The notes under the pieces are model-generated. The model had not been told where the DNA came from and did not search any database. It saw only the letters and a list, made by a program, of their open reading frames with translations. The translations under genes were made by a program, and so were the position numbers. Positions 24,040 through 31,795 of a stretch of DNA of 64,000 bases are shown here, one piece after another. The DNA is from Pseudoxanthomonas daejeonensis (GTDB lineage: Bacteria; Pseudomonadota; Gammaproteobacteria; Xanthomonadales; Xanthomonadaceae): the NCBI RefSeq assembly GCF_010093205.1, contig NZ_PDWN01000005.1:1-64000 (forward strand), written 5' to 3'. Numbering within the stretch: position 1 is the stretch's first letter; the number at the start of each line of letters is the position of its first letter.

Positions 24040-26507
24040 GCATTGCCGCGCCCATCCTGGCCTTTCTGTTGATCGGCGGGTTCGCCGCCTACCACCGGCT
24101 GCGGCTGGCCACCTGGGCCGCGTTGCTGGCCGTCGCCCTGGTCGCCTGCTGGCTGCTGGGCGCACACCACGCGACCGTGGCGGTGATCGGCATCCTCTCG
24201 GCGCTGGTCGCCATTCCGCTGCTGATCCCCGCGATCCGCAAGCCGCTGATCGTCGCACCGCTGCTCAATGTCTTCCGCCGGATCCTGCCGCCGCTGTCGC
24301 AGACCGAACGCATCGCGCTGGAGACCGGCTCGGTCGGCTTCGAAGGCGAGCTGTTCACCGGTGATCCGGACTGGAACATGCTGCTGAACTATCCCAAGCC
24401 GCAGCTGACCACCGAGGAGCAGGCCTTCCTCGACGGGCCGGTCGAAGAGCTGTGCACGATGATCAACGACTGGGAGATCACCCACGTCCACGCCGACCTG
24501 CCGCCGGAGATGTGGGAGTTCGTCAAGAAGAACCGCTTCTTCGGCATGATCATCCCCAAGCAGTACGGCGGCCTGGGCTTCTCGGCGCTGGCCCACCACA
24601 AGGTGATCCAGAAGATCGCCTCGGTCTCCAGCGTGGTCAGCTCCACCGTCGGCGTGCCCAACTCGCTGGGCCCGGGCGAGCTGCTCAACCACTACGGAAC
24701 CCAGGAGCAGAAGGACTATTACCTGCCGCGCCTGGCGATCGGCCAGGAAGTGCCGTGCTTCGGCCTGACCGGCCCGTTCGCCGGCTCCGACGCCACCTCG
24801 ATCCCGGACTTCGGCATCGTCTGCAAGGGCGAGTGGGAGGGCGCGAACGTCCTCGGCGTGAAGCTCACGTTCGACAAGCGCTACATCACCCTGGCCCCGG
24901 TGGCGACCCTGGTCGGCCTGGCATTCCGCATGTATGACCCGGAAGGCCTGCTCGGCGACACCAAGGACATCGGCATCACCCTGGCCCTGCTGCCGCGCGA
25001 CACCGCCGGCGTGGAAATCGGTCGCCGCCACTTCCCGCTGAACTCGCCGTTCCAGAACGGCCCGATCCGCGGCCGCGACGTGTTCATCCCGCTGAGCCAG
25101 CTGATCGGCGGTGCCGAGCTGGCCGGCAAGGGCTGGAACATGCTCAACGAATGCCTGGCCGTGGGCCGCTCGATCACCCTGCCCTCGACCGCTTCGGGTG
25201 GCGCCAAGTTCGGCGCGCGCGTGACCGGCGCCTACGCCCGGATCCGCAAGCAGTTCGGCCTGTCGATCGGCCGCTTCGAGGGCGTGGAGGAAGCGCTGGC
25301 CCGGATCGGCGGCAAGGCCTACACGATCAGCGCGCTGTCGCAGGCGACGGCCGCTGCGGTGGACCGCGGCGACGTGCCTTCGGTGCCATCGGCCATCGCC
25401 AAGTACCACTGCAACAACATGGGCCGTGAAGTCATCTCCGACGTGATGGACGTGATCGGCGGCAAGGGCATCATCCTCGGGCCGCGCAACTTCGCCGGCC
25501 GCAGCTGGCAGGCCGCGCCGATCGGCATCACGGTCGAGGGCGCCAACATCATGACCCGCAGCCTGCTGATCTTCGGCCAGGGCGCGATCCTGTGCCATCC
25601 GTGGGTGATGAAGGAAATGAAGGCCGCGCAGGACCCGGACCGCGCCGCTGCGCTGGAGAGCTTCGACGAGAGCCTGTCGGGCCACGTGCGCTACGGCATC
25701 TCCAACGCGTTCCGTTCGTTCTGGTTCGGCCTGACCGGTTCGAAGGTCGGTGGCGCGCCGGGCGACGACTACACCCGTCCGTTCTTCCGCAAGCTCGACC
25801 GCTACGCCGCCAACCTGGCGCTGATGGCCGACGTGTCGATGCTGCTGCTCGGCGGCAAGCTGAAGTTCAAGGAATCGCTGTCGGGCCGCCTGGGCGACGT
25901 GCTCAGCCACCTGTACATGGCCGGCGCGGTGCTCAAGCGCTACCACGACGAAGGTGCGCCGGAGGCCGACAAGCCGCTGCTGGCGTGGAGCATGTACAAC
26001 AGCTTCCACGTGATCGAGACCGCGCTGTCGGACGCGCTGCGCAACTTCCCGATCCGTCCGGTCGGCTGGGCGCTGTGGGCGCTGGTGTTCCCGCTCGGCC
26101 GCCGCGCCGAGGCCCCGGGCGACCGCCTCAACCACCGCGTCGCTTCGCTGCTGATGACCCCGAACGAAGCGCGCGACCGCCTGGGCGTGGGCGTGTTCCT
26201 GACCCCGTGCCCGAACAACCCGGGCGGCCGCATCGACAGCTACCTGGCCAAGGCCGTGCAGGCCGAGCCGGTCGAGCGCAAGTTCCTCAAGGCGCTCAAG
26301 ACCAAGGGCATCGAGGCGCTGGAATTCCCCGCGCAGCTGGACGAGGCCGTGGCCGAGGGCGTGATCAGCGCCGAGGAACGCAAGCTGCTGGAAGAACTGC
26401 GCCAGATCACCCTCGAGGCGATCACCGTGGACGACTTCGATGTCCACGAGCTGCGCGCCGCAAGCTATTACGACCAGCCCCGCCCGGGTGCGCGCGAAGC
26501 GGCCTGA
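24036..26507 (+). CDS. fadE: Acyl-CoA dehydrogenase FadE
   Basis: 823 residues, the length of the long gammaproteobacterial FadE enzymes, from ATG 24036 (GGAG seven bases upstream), overlapping the hydrolase stop. Two N-terminal membrane segments (about 4-25 and 35-65) precede the dehydrogenase fold: GMIIPKQYGGLGFSALAHH, CFGLTGPFAGSDATSIPD for flavin and substrate binding, LNECLAVGRSITLPSTASGG and GITVEGANIMTRSLLIFGQG, the region of the catalytic Glu. A C-terminal DUF1974-type domain follows. It performs the first step of beta-oxidation, acyl-CoA to trans-2-enoyl-CoA, at the inner membrane. Probably controlled by the divergent TetR protein. Confidence 0.97.
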   Translation: MSIAAPILAFLLIGGFAAYHRLRLATWAALLAVALVACWLLGAHHATVAVIGILSALVAIPLLIPAIRKPLIVAPLLNVFRRILPPLSQTERIALETGSVGFEGELFTGDPDWNMLLNYPKPQLTTEEQAFLDGPVEELCTMINDWEITHVHADLPPEMWEFVKKNRFFGMIIPKQYGGLGFSALAHHKVIQKIASVSSVVSSTVGVPNSLGPGELLNHYGTQEQKDYYLPRLAIGQEVPCFGLTGPFAGSDATSIPDFGIVCKGEWEGANVLGVKLTFDKRYITLAPVATLVGLAFRMYDPEGLLGDTKDIGITLALLPRDTAGVEIGRRHFPLNSPFQNGPIRGRDVFIPLSQLIGGAELAGKGWNMLNECLAVGRSITLPSTASGGAKFGARVTGAYARIRKQFGLSIGRFEGVEEALARIGGKAYTISALSQATAAAVDRGDVPSVPSAIAKYHCNNMGREVISDVMDVIGGKGIILGPRNFAGRSWQAAPIGITVEGANIMTRSLLIFGQGAILCHPWVMKEMKAAQDPDRAAALESFDESLSGHVRYGISNAFRSFWFGLTGSKVGGAPGDDYTRPFFRKLDRYAANLALMADVSMLLLGGKLKFKESLSGRLGDVLSHLYMAGAVLKRYHDEGAPEADKPLLAWSMYNSFHVIETALSDALRNFPIRPVGWALWALVFPLGRRAEAPGDRLNHRVASLLMTPNEARDRLGVGVFLTPCPNNPGGRIDSYLAKAVQAEPVERKFLKALKTKGIEALEFPAQLDEAVAEGVISAEERKLLEELRQITLEAITVDDFDVHELRAASYYDQPRPGAREAA

Positions 26508-26545
26508 GCCGCTGTAGAAGCACGCGACCTGCATTGCACTCACAC

Positions 26546-26574
26546 GACGGCGGGCCCAAGCCCGCCGTCTTCGT
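26546..26574 (+). terminator. Intrinsic terminator after fadE
   Basis: A perfect 10-base-pair stem, GACGGCGGGC / GCCCGCCGTC with loop CCAA, starts 39 bases after the fadE stop and is followed by TTCGT, a short U-tract. Confidence 0.7.
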
Positions 26575-26608
26575 ATCCAAGGCCTGCAGGCGGGATCGAC
26601 ACACCGTA

Positions 26609-26624
26609 GCGGGGCCGGCCCCGC
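26609..26624. repeat. Perfect 16-base palindrome
   Basis: GCGGGGCCGGCCCCGC, preceded by GTA. It lies between the fadE terminator and the hotdog gene and shares the GCGGGG core of the REP-like clusters at 22250 and 3888. It may be a minimal or decayed repeat unit. Confidence 0.45.
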
Positions 26625-26666
26625 AGGACCGCCCCGCATCGTCCACCGCCCACCACAGGATCCGCC

Positions 26667-27146
26667 ATGGCCAATCGCCTGCTCGACACCTGGCATCGAC
26701 TGCAGCGCTGGCCAGCCGGCGATTGGCTGTTCTCGCGCGCGGTGTGCTTCAAGGCGCCCTACTTCGCCACCATCGCCCCGCGCATCACCCGGCTGGAACC
26801 GGGCCGCTGCGAGGCGACCATCCGCCACCGGCACAAGGTGACCAACCACATCGGCACGGTCCACGCGATCGCGCTGTGCAACCTGGCCGAACTGGTAGCA
26901 GGTGTTATGACCGACGCCAGCCTGCCCGGATCGATGCGCTGGATCCCGCGCGGCATGACCGTGGAATACCTGAAGAAGGCCACCGGCCCGATGCATGCGG
27001 TCGCCCTGCCGGACGTGCCGCTGGTCGAGGCGAGCGAAGGCTATGACCTGCCGGTCGGGGTGGTGGTGCGCGATCGCGACGGCGATGCGGTGTTCCGCGC
27101 GCGCATCGCGATGTGGGTATCGCCCAAGCCCGCGCGCACGGGCTGA
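26667..27146 (+). CDS. Hotdog-fold (DUF4442/PaaI-like) thioesterase-type protein
   Basis: 159 residues. The layout is that of the DUF4442 hotdog proteins: a helical N-terminus (LLDTWHRLQRWPAGDWLFSR), then HKVTNHIGTVHAIALCNLAELVAGV, which is the hotdog helix with a candidate active-site region, and finally the strand pattern GMTVEYLKKATGPM and VVVRDRDGDAVFRARIAMWV. Hotdog proteins commonly hydrolyse acyl-CoA thioesters. Its place after the fadE operon fits a role in acyl-CoA metabolism, but it has its own upstream spacer and a terminator precedes it. The specific substrate is unknown. Confidence 0.85.
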   Translation: MANRLLDTWHRLQRWPAGDWLFSRAVCFKAPYFATIAPRITRLEPGRCEATIRHRHKVTNHIGTVHAIALCNLAELVAGVMTDASLPGSMRWIPRGMTVEYLKKATGPMHAVALPDVPLVEASEGYDLPVGVVVRDRDGDAVFRARIAMWVSPKPARTG

Positions 27147-27172
27147 TCGCGCCACCGATGAAGGAGGGCACC

Positions 27173-27550
27173 ATGCACGACATTCCCCTGCTGCTGTGCG
27201 CACTGCACAGCTTCGCCTTCGCTGCCTTCCACCTGGCGTTCTGGAAGCTGTTCGACTGGAAGCGCGAGCTGGCCCGGGTCGACCTGCCGACCCGGGCCAT
27301 CACCCAGATCCTCAACCTGCGCCTGGTCTACGTCTTCCTCGGCATCGGGATGCTGTGCCTGCTGTTTCCGGCGCAGCTGCGCGGCACACCGCTGGGCAGG
27401 GCGGTGCTGTGGTTCATGCTGCTGTTCTGGGTGGGGCGCACGGTCGAGCAGTTCGTGTTCCTGCGCATCAACCGGCCCATCGTCCACATCCTGACCGCGC
27501 TGTTCGTGCTCGGCGCGGTACTGTTCGCATGGCCGCTGCTTGCGGCCTGA
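27173..27550 (+). CDS. Small four-helix membrane protein
   Basis: 125 residues, almost entirely hydrophobic, with about four membrane segments (residues 3-22, 48-66, 76-95 and 102-122). The start is decided by a strong AAGGAGGG site just upstream of ATG 27173 (MHDIPLLLCALHSFAFAAFH); an ATG at 27158 lies on the ribosome-site side and is unlikely. No catalytic motif is recognisable and I cannot name a family. It follows the hotdog gene by 26 bases, so the pair is probably co-transcribed. It ends six bases from the convergent transporter gene. Confidence 0.8.
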   Translation: MHDIPLLLCALHSFAFAAFHLAFWKLFDWKRELARVDLPTRAITQILNLRLVYVFLGIGMLCLLFPAQLRGTPLGRAVLWFMLLFWVGRTVEQFVFLRINRPIVHILTALFVLGAVLFAWPLLAA

Positions 27551-27556
27551 GCGACC

Positions 27557-28921
27557 TCAGGCCGGTTCGCCGCCGGTCACCGCGGATGTTTCGCGACCGC
27601 CCGGCAGCTCCTTCTCCTGCCGCAGCAGCCTGACCGCCGAGAACGTCATCATGCCGGCCACCAGCACGCCGAAGCCGAACACAGCGCTGGAGCCGAACGC
27701 GGACAGGAACTTGTGCAGCCAGACGAAGGTCAGGTCGGCGCCGCGGTAGATCACCGTGTCGATCGCCGCACCGGCCTTGTAGCGCCACTCGCGCCCGACC
27801 CGGGTGTAGATCGTCTCGCGCGCCGGCTTGGCCAGCGCGAACTCGCTGGCGCGGGTGAATACCTGCACCACCGCGATCATCATCGGCAACGGTGAGGCGG
27901 CCAGGATCGAGAAGCCCAGGATGATCGCGAAGCCGGGGATCAGCAGCGCCGGGGCGATGCCGAAGCGCGACATCAGCGCGCGGGTGATCAGCAGCTGCAC
28001 CACCAGGGTGAGCGAGTTCACCGCCAGGTCCAGGGTCGAGAAGAACGCGGCGCGCTCCTCGGCGGTGGCGAACGCGGTGCGCGCGATCCGGTTCTGTTCG
28101 TTGTACAGCAGGGTGCCGATGCCCACGCCCAGCACCACCAGCAGCGCCAGCCAGCGCAGCAGCGGCTCCCTGGCCACCAGCTTCAGGCCCGCCAGGATCT
28201 GGCCCCCCATCGGTTTCTCGCCGCTGGCCAGCCCGCGCTCGGCCTCGCGCGCCACCGCGTACTGGCGCAGCCGCGCGATGCACACCACGCACACCGTCAG
28301 CAAAGCCGCCGACACCAGCATCATGTTGGCGATGCCGACCCGCTCCACCAGCGTCCGGGTCAGCACCGGTCCCAGGAACGCACCCAGGGTGCCTGCCGCG
28401 CCGATGTAGCCGTAGTACCGCTTGGCCTCCGCATTGCTGTAGATGTCGGCCATGAAGCTCCAGAACACGGCGACCGCGAACAGGTTGAACACCGTGATCC
28501 ACAGGATGAAGGCCAGTCCGCGCCCGGCCACGCCGCTGTCGAACATCGCGTAGAACAGCAGCAAGGTGACGATAAAGAACACGTAGATCGCCGGCAGGAA
28601 CACCCGCCGCGGGAAACGGCTGACCAGCCAGCCATACACCGGCTGCAGCAGCAGCATGATCACGAACACCGCGGTGAAGATGAACTGCAGGGTGAATTCG
28701 CCCAGCGCCACGCCGCGATCGGCGAAGAACGCGATCAGCGCGGGCGGGAAGACCGCCTCGACGTCGCTGGAGGCAGCCATGGCCTCGCGCACCGGACGCA
28801 GCACGTAGTAGCCGCTGAGCAGGCAGAAAAAGTACGCGAACGACCACAGCAGCGGCGGCGACTCGGCCATTGCCGAGCGGAGCCGGCCAAGCCGGGAGGA
28901 GGCCGTGTCTGCAGCAGTCAT
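27557..28921 (-). CDS. MFS-type transporter, NTP/NDP-antiporter-like
   Basis: 454 residues with about 12 membrane helices. The N-terminal SFAYFFCLLSGYYVLRPVRE resembles the start of bacterial ATP/ADP (NTP/NDP) carriers and their MFS neighbours. Other landmarks are VFWSFMADIYSNAEAKRYYG and FIGAAGTLGAFLGP-like glycine spacing (YIGAAGTLGAFLGP), plus FTRASEFALAKPARETIYT and YKAGAAIDTVIYRG in the second half, which are characteristic of that group in free-living Proteobacteria. The transported solute is not established for these free-living homologues. It is convergent with the small membrane protein and divergent from the GMC oxidoreductase. Confidence 0.85.
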   Translation of the reverse strand: MTAADTASSRLGRLRSAMAESPPLLWSFAYFFCLLSGYYVLRPVREAMAASSDVEAVFPPALIAFFADRGVALGEFTLQFIFTAVFVIMLLLQPVYGWLVSRFPRRVFLPAIYVFFIVTLLLFYAMFDSGVAGRGLAFILWITVFNLFAVAVFWSFMADIYSNAEAKRYYGYIGAAGTLGAFLGPVLTRTLVERVGIANMMLVSAALLTVCVVCIARLRQYAVAREAERGLASGEKPMGGQILAGLKLVAREPLLRWLALLVVLGVGIGTLLYNEQNRIARTAFATAEERAAFFSTLDLAVNSLTLVVQLLITRALMSRFGIAPALLIPGFAIILGFSILAASPLPMMIAVVQVFTRASEFALAKPARETIYTRVGREWRYKAGAAIDTVIYRGADLTFVWLHKFLSAFGSSAVFGFGVLVAGMMTFSAVRLLRQEKELPGGRETSAVTGGEPA

Positions 28922-29081
28922 GGGCTAGGCGGTCCTGGGAGTCGTACCGGCCGGCCGCGCAGGCCCGTCCTTGGCGCGCACGGTATCCGATGCACTGCAA
29001 CATCGCCAGCGGCGCAGCGGGGCGACGCAACACTTGCGCCGGACGCATGCCGGCCGACAGCATTGCCGTCGGGTCGGGGCA

Positions 29082-30695
29082 ATGCCGCCCACGGCCGACG
29101 GGGGGCGTGTGTACGACTACATCGTGATTGGCGCCGGCTCGGCCGGCTGCGTGCTGGCCGCCCGGCTTAGCGAGGATCCGGCCTGCCGCGTGCTGTTGCT
29201 CGAGGCCGGGCCTCGCGACTGGAATCCACTGATCCACATGCCCGCCGGCCTGGGCCGGCTGGTCAACAACCGCACGATCAACTGGGACTACAGCACCGAG
29301 CCGGAGCCGGCCCTGTGCGCCCGTCGCCTCTGGTGGCCTCGCGGCAAGGTCCTGGGCGGCTCCAGCTCGATCAACGCGATGTGCTACACCCGTGGCACCC
29401 CGCGCGACTACGACGAGTGGCATTCCGCCGGTGCCGATGGATGGCGCTGGAAGGCGGTGCTGCCGTACTTCCTGCGCGCCGAGGGCAATGCCCGCGGTGC
29501 CGGACCGCTGCACGGCGCGGACGGTCCGCTGCGCGTGTCGGACCTGCGCCACGTCAATCCGCTCTCGCAGGCGTTCGTCGACGCCGGCGTGCAGGCCGGG
29601 TGGCCGCGCAACGACGATTTCAACGGCGCGGCGCAAGCCGGCGTCGGCCTCTACCAGGTGACCCAGCGCGATGGTGCGCGCTGCTCGGCTGCGGCCGCCT
29701 ACCTGGCCCCGGCGCGCGCTCGGCCGAACCTGCACGTGGTCACCGGCGCGCAGGTGCAGCGCGTCGTGATCGAGCGCGGTCGCGCGACCGGCGTGGAGTA
29801 CCGCCGACGCGGCCGCCTGCACTGCGCCACCGCCGAAGCCGAAGTGCTGCTCTGCGGCGGGGCGATCAATTCGCCGCAGTTGCTGATGCTGTCCGGCGTC
29901 GGCCCGGCCGGTGAACTGGGACGCCATGGCATCGCGGTGGCCGCCGACGTGCCCGGCGTGGGTGCCAACCTGCAGGATCACCTCGACGTGTGCACCCTGC
30001 GCCACTGCCCGCCCGGGGTCAGCTACGACCGCGCCAGCGAGCTGGGGATCGCGTTCGACTGGTTCCTGCGCGGCCGCCGTGGCGCGGGCACCAGCAACAT
30101 CGCCGAAGCCGGCGGCTTCGTGCGCTCGTCGTTGGCCAGCGACGAACGGCCCGACGTCCAGTTCCATTTCGTCCCGGCGATGCTCGACGACCACGGCCGC
30201 AACCGCCTGAACGGCGACGGCTTCACCGTGCACGCCTGCTTCCTGCGCCCTCGCAGCCGCGGCCGGATCGGGCTGCGCGATGCCGCGCCGGGATCGCCGC
30301 CGCGCATCGAGGCGGGCTACCTGTCCGATGCGGAGGGCTTCGACCTGAAGGTGATGGTGGAATGCGCGCGGCTGTCGCGCGAGCTGCTGGCGCAACCGGC
30401 GTTCGACCGCTGGCGCGGTGCGCCGATCTACCCGTCGCGCGAGGACCTGACCGATGCCGAGCTGGCGGACTTCGTCCGTGCCAAGGCCGAGAGCATCTAT
30501 CACCCGGTCGGCACCTGCCGGATGGGCACCGACAGTGGCGCGGTGGTCGATCCGCAGTTGCGCGTGCGCGGGATCGAGCGGCTGCGCGTCGTGGATGCCT
30601 CGGTGATGCCGTCCCTGGTCGGCGGCAACACCAATGCGCCCACGATCATGATCGCCGAGCGCGCCGCCGACCTTGTGCGAGGGCTTGCTGCCTGA
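29082..30695 (+). CDS. GMC family FAD-dependent oxidoreductase (choline dehydrogenase-like)
   Basis: 537 residues from ATG 29082; a GTG at 29109 preceded by GGGGGG is an alternative start. The FAD-binding Rossmann motif is YIVIGAGSAGCVLAARLSED (about residues 13-32), followed by LLLEAGPRD. GMC signature 1 is GKVLGGSSSINAMCYTRG and signature 2 is GGAINSPQLLMLSGVGP. The catalytic pair is His in YHPVGTCRMG and Asn in GGNTNAPTIMIAERAA. These enzymes oxidise alcohols such as choline or aliphatic and aromatic alcohols, passing electrons to the respiratory chain. No betaine pathway genes are adjacent, so the substrate is open. Confidence 0.93.
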   Translation: MPPTADGGRVYDYIVIGAGSAGCVLAARLSEDPACRVLLLEAGPRDWNPLIHMPAGLGRLVNNRTINWDYSTEPEPALCARRLWWPRGKVLGGSSSINAMCYTRGTPRDYDEWHSAGADGWRWKAVLPYFLRAEGNARGAGPLHGADGPLRVSDLRHVNPLSQAFVDAGVQAGWPRNDDFNGAAQAGVGLYQVTQRDGARCSAAAAYLAPARARPNLHVVTGAQVQRVVIERGRATGVEYRRRGRLHCATAEAEVLLCGGAINSPQLLMLSGVGPAGELGRHGIAVAADVPGVGANLQDHLDVCTLRHCPPGVSYDRASELGIAFDWFLRGRRGAGTSNIAEAGGFVRSSLASDERPDVQFHFVPAMLDDHGRNRLNGDGFTVHACFLRPRSRGRIGLRDAAPGSPPRIEAGYLSDAEGFDLKVMVECARLSRELLAQPAFDRWRGAPIYPSREDLTDAELADFVRAKAESIYHPVGTCRMGTDSGAVVDPQLRVRGIERLRVVDASVMPSLVGGNTNAPTIMIAERAADLVRGLAA

Positions 30696-30734
30696 ACCGG
30701 CGTGCAGAAGCGGGCTTTTGAAACCCGACCGCGT

Positions 30735-31757
30735 CTACTGGGCGAGCCGACGATGGTCGGCTGCGATCTCCGCCTCGCCCAGTCGAAGGAAGCGCGCGGC
30801 GTTGTGGTAGAGGATGTCGCGCTTCTGCGCCGCGTCCAGGAACGGCGCGTCCTCGATCGCGGCGATCGCCTCGCCGATGGCGCCGGGCCAGTACATCTGG
30901 TCCGAACCGAACAGGATCCGCTTGCCGAACCCCGCTTCGACCATGCGCCTCAACGCGTCGTGGAACTGGGCCCGCGGGAACTGCCAGTCGTTGCAGCCCA
31001 CGTCCACGTAAAGGCCCGGATGGGTGTACATCATGGCGATCATCTCGTCGACCAGCGGCGAGCCGTAGTGCATGACGTAGACGCGCAGCTTCGGATGTCG
31101 TCGGAGCACTTCTTCCAGCTGGAACGGCGAGGTCGCGCTGGCGCGGTAGTCCGCGTAGCCGGGGAAGCGCGCCGCGCCCGGCGGTCCCTCGCCCAGGTGG
31201 ATCCCGACGGGGACGTCGAGCTCCTCGGCCAGCGCGAAATAGGGTTCGTAGCGCGGGTCGTCCGCGCGCAGGCCGCGGTACTGCATGGCCACTTCGGCGA
31301 AGGCCTGCAGGCGACCTTCGCGATGCAGGCGACGCATCTCGTCCGTCGACAGTTCCTTCTTCTTGCCGAACGCCACGGCCGGCAGGAACAGCCCGGGCGC
31401 GGCCTGTCGCCACTGCGCCACCCGCTCGGGCGTGCCGTCGAGCACGGCTCGGCGCACGTTGTGGCGGCGAAGCTCGGCGATGCTCTGGTCCTGCAGCGCC
31501 TGGTCGCCGGAAGGCGCCAGCAGCGGCTTCTCGCAACCGGGGAAAGCGGAAAAATCGAACGGCGCGCGCGGATCGGCGACGGGCATCGTCACCCCTTGCG
31601 ACCCCGGACAGACCGGTGCACCCGGGGGCGCCTCCAGCGGCCAGGCGTGCACGTGCATGTCGATCACCGGACCGGGCGTGCCATCGTTTCCGGCCGCGTG
31701 GACAAGGGGAGCCGCAGCCACCAGCATGGCAGCGACGACCAGAACGGATGCCTTCAT
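30735..31757 (-). CDS. Exported amidohydrolase (metal-dependent, Amidohydro_2 type)
   Basis: 340 residues with a Sec signal peptide (MKASVLVVAAMLVAAAPLVHA). The metal-binding HxH is in VIDMHVHAWP near residue 35. Further metal and active-site candidates are GIHLGEGP (His near 190), YVMHYGSPL (His near 228) and LFGSDQMYWPG (Asp near 293), the standard TIM-barrel pattern of this superfamily. Such enzymes are hydrolases or decarboxylases of small organic acids. A periplasmic location is predicted from the leader. The gene is convergent with the GMC oxidoreductase, with 39 bases between stops. Confidence 0.88.
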   Translation of the reverse strand: MKASVLVVAAMLVAAAPLVHAAGNDGTPGPVIDMHVHAWPLEAPPGAPVCPGSQGVTMPVADPRAPFDFSAFPGCEKPLLAPSGDQALQDQSIAELRRHNVRRAVLDGTPERVAQWRQAAPGLFLPAVAFGKKKELSTDEMRRLHREGRLQAFAEVAMQYRGLRADDPRYEPYFALAEELDVPVGIHLGEGPPGAARFPGYADYRASATSPFQLEEVLRRHPKLRVYVMHYGSPLVDEMIAMMYTHPGLYVDVGCNDWQFPRAQFHDALRRMVEAGFGKRILFGSDQMYWPGAIGEAIAAIEDAPFLDAAQKRDILYHNAARFLRLGEAEIAADHRRLAQ

Positions 31758-31795
31758 GCGTCGTTCCCCGGAATGCAGCGGTGCGGCGGAAATGC

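Noticed and set aside
23610-27203. 1197-residue minus-strand open frame across fadE
   Set aside because: Arg/His/Gln-rich composition typical of the antisense frame of GC-rich genes; fadE on the plus strand has strong family motifs.
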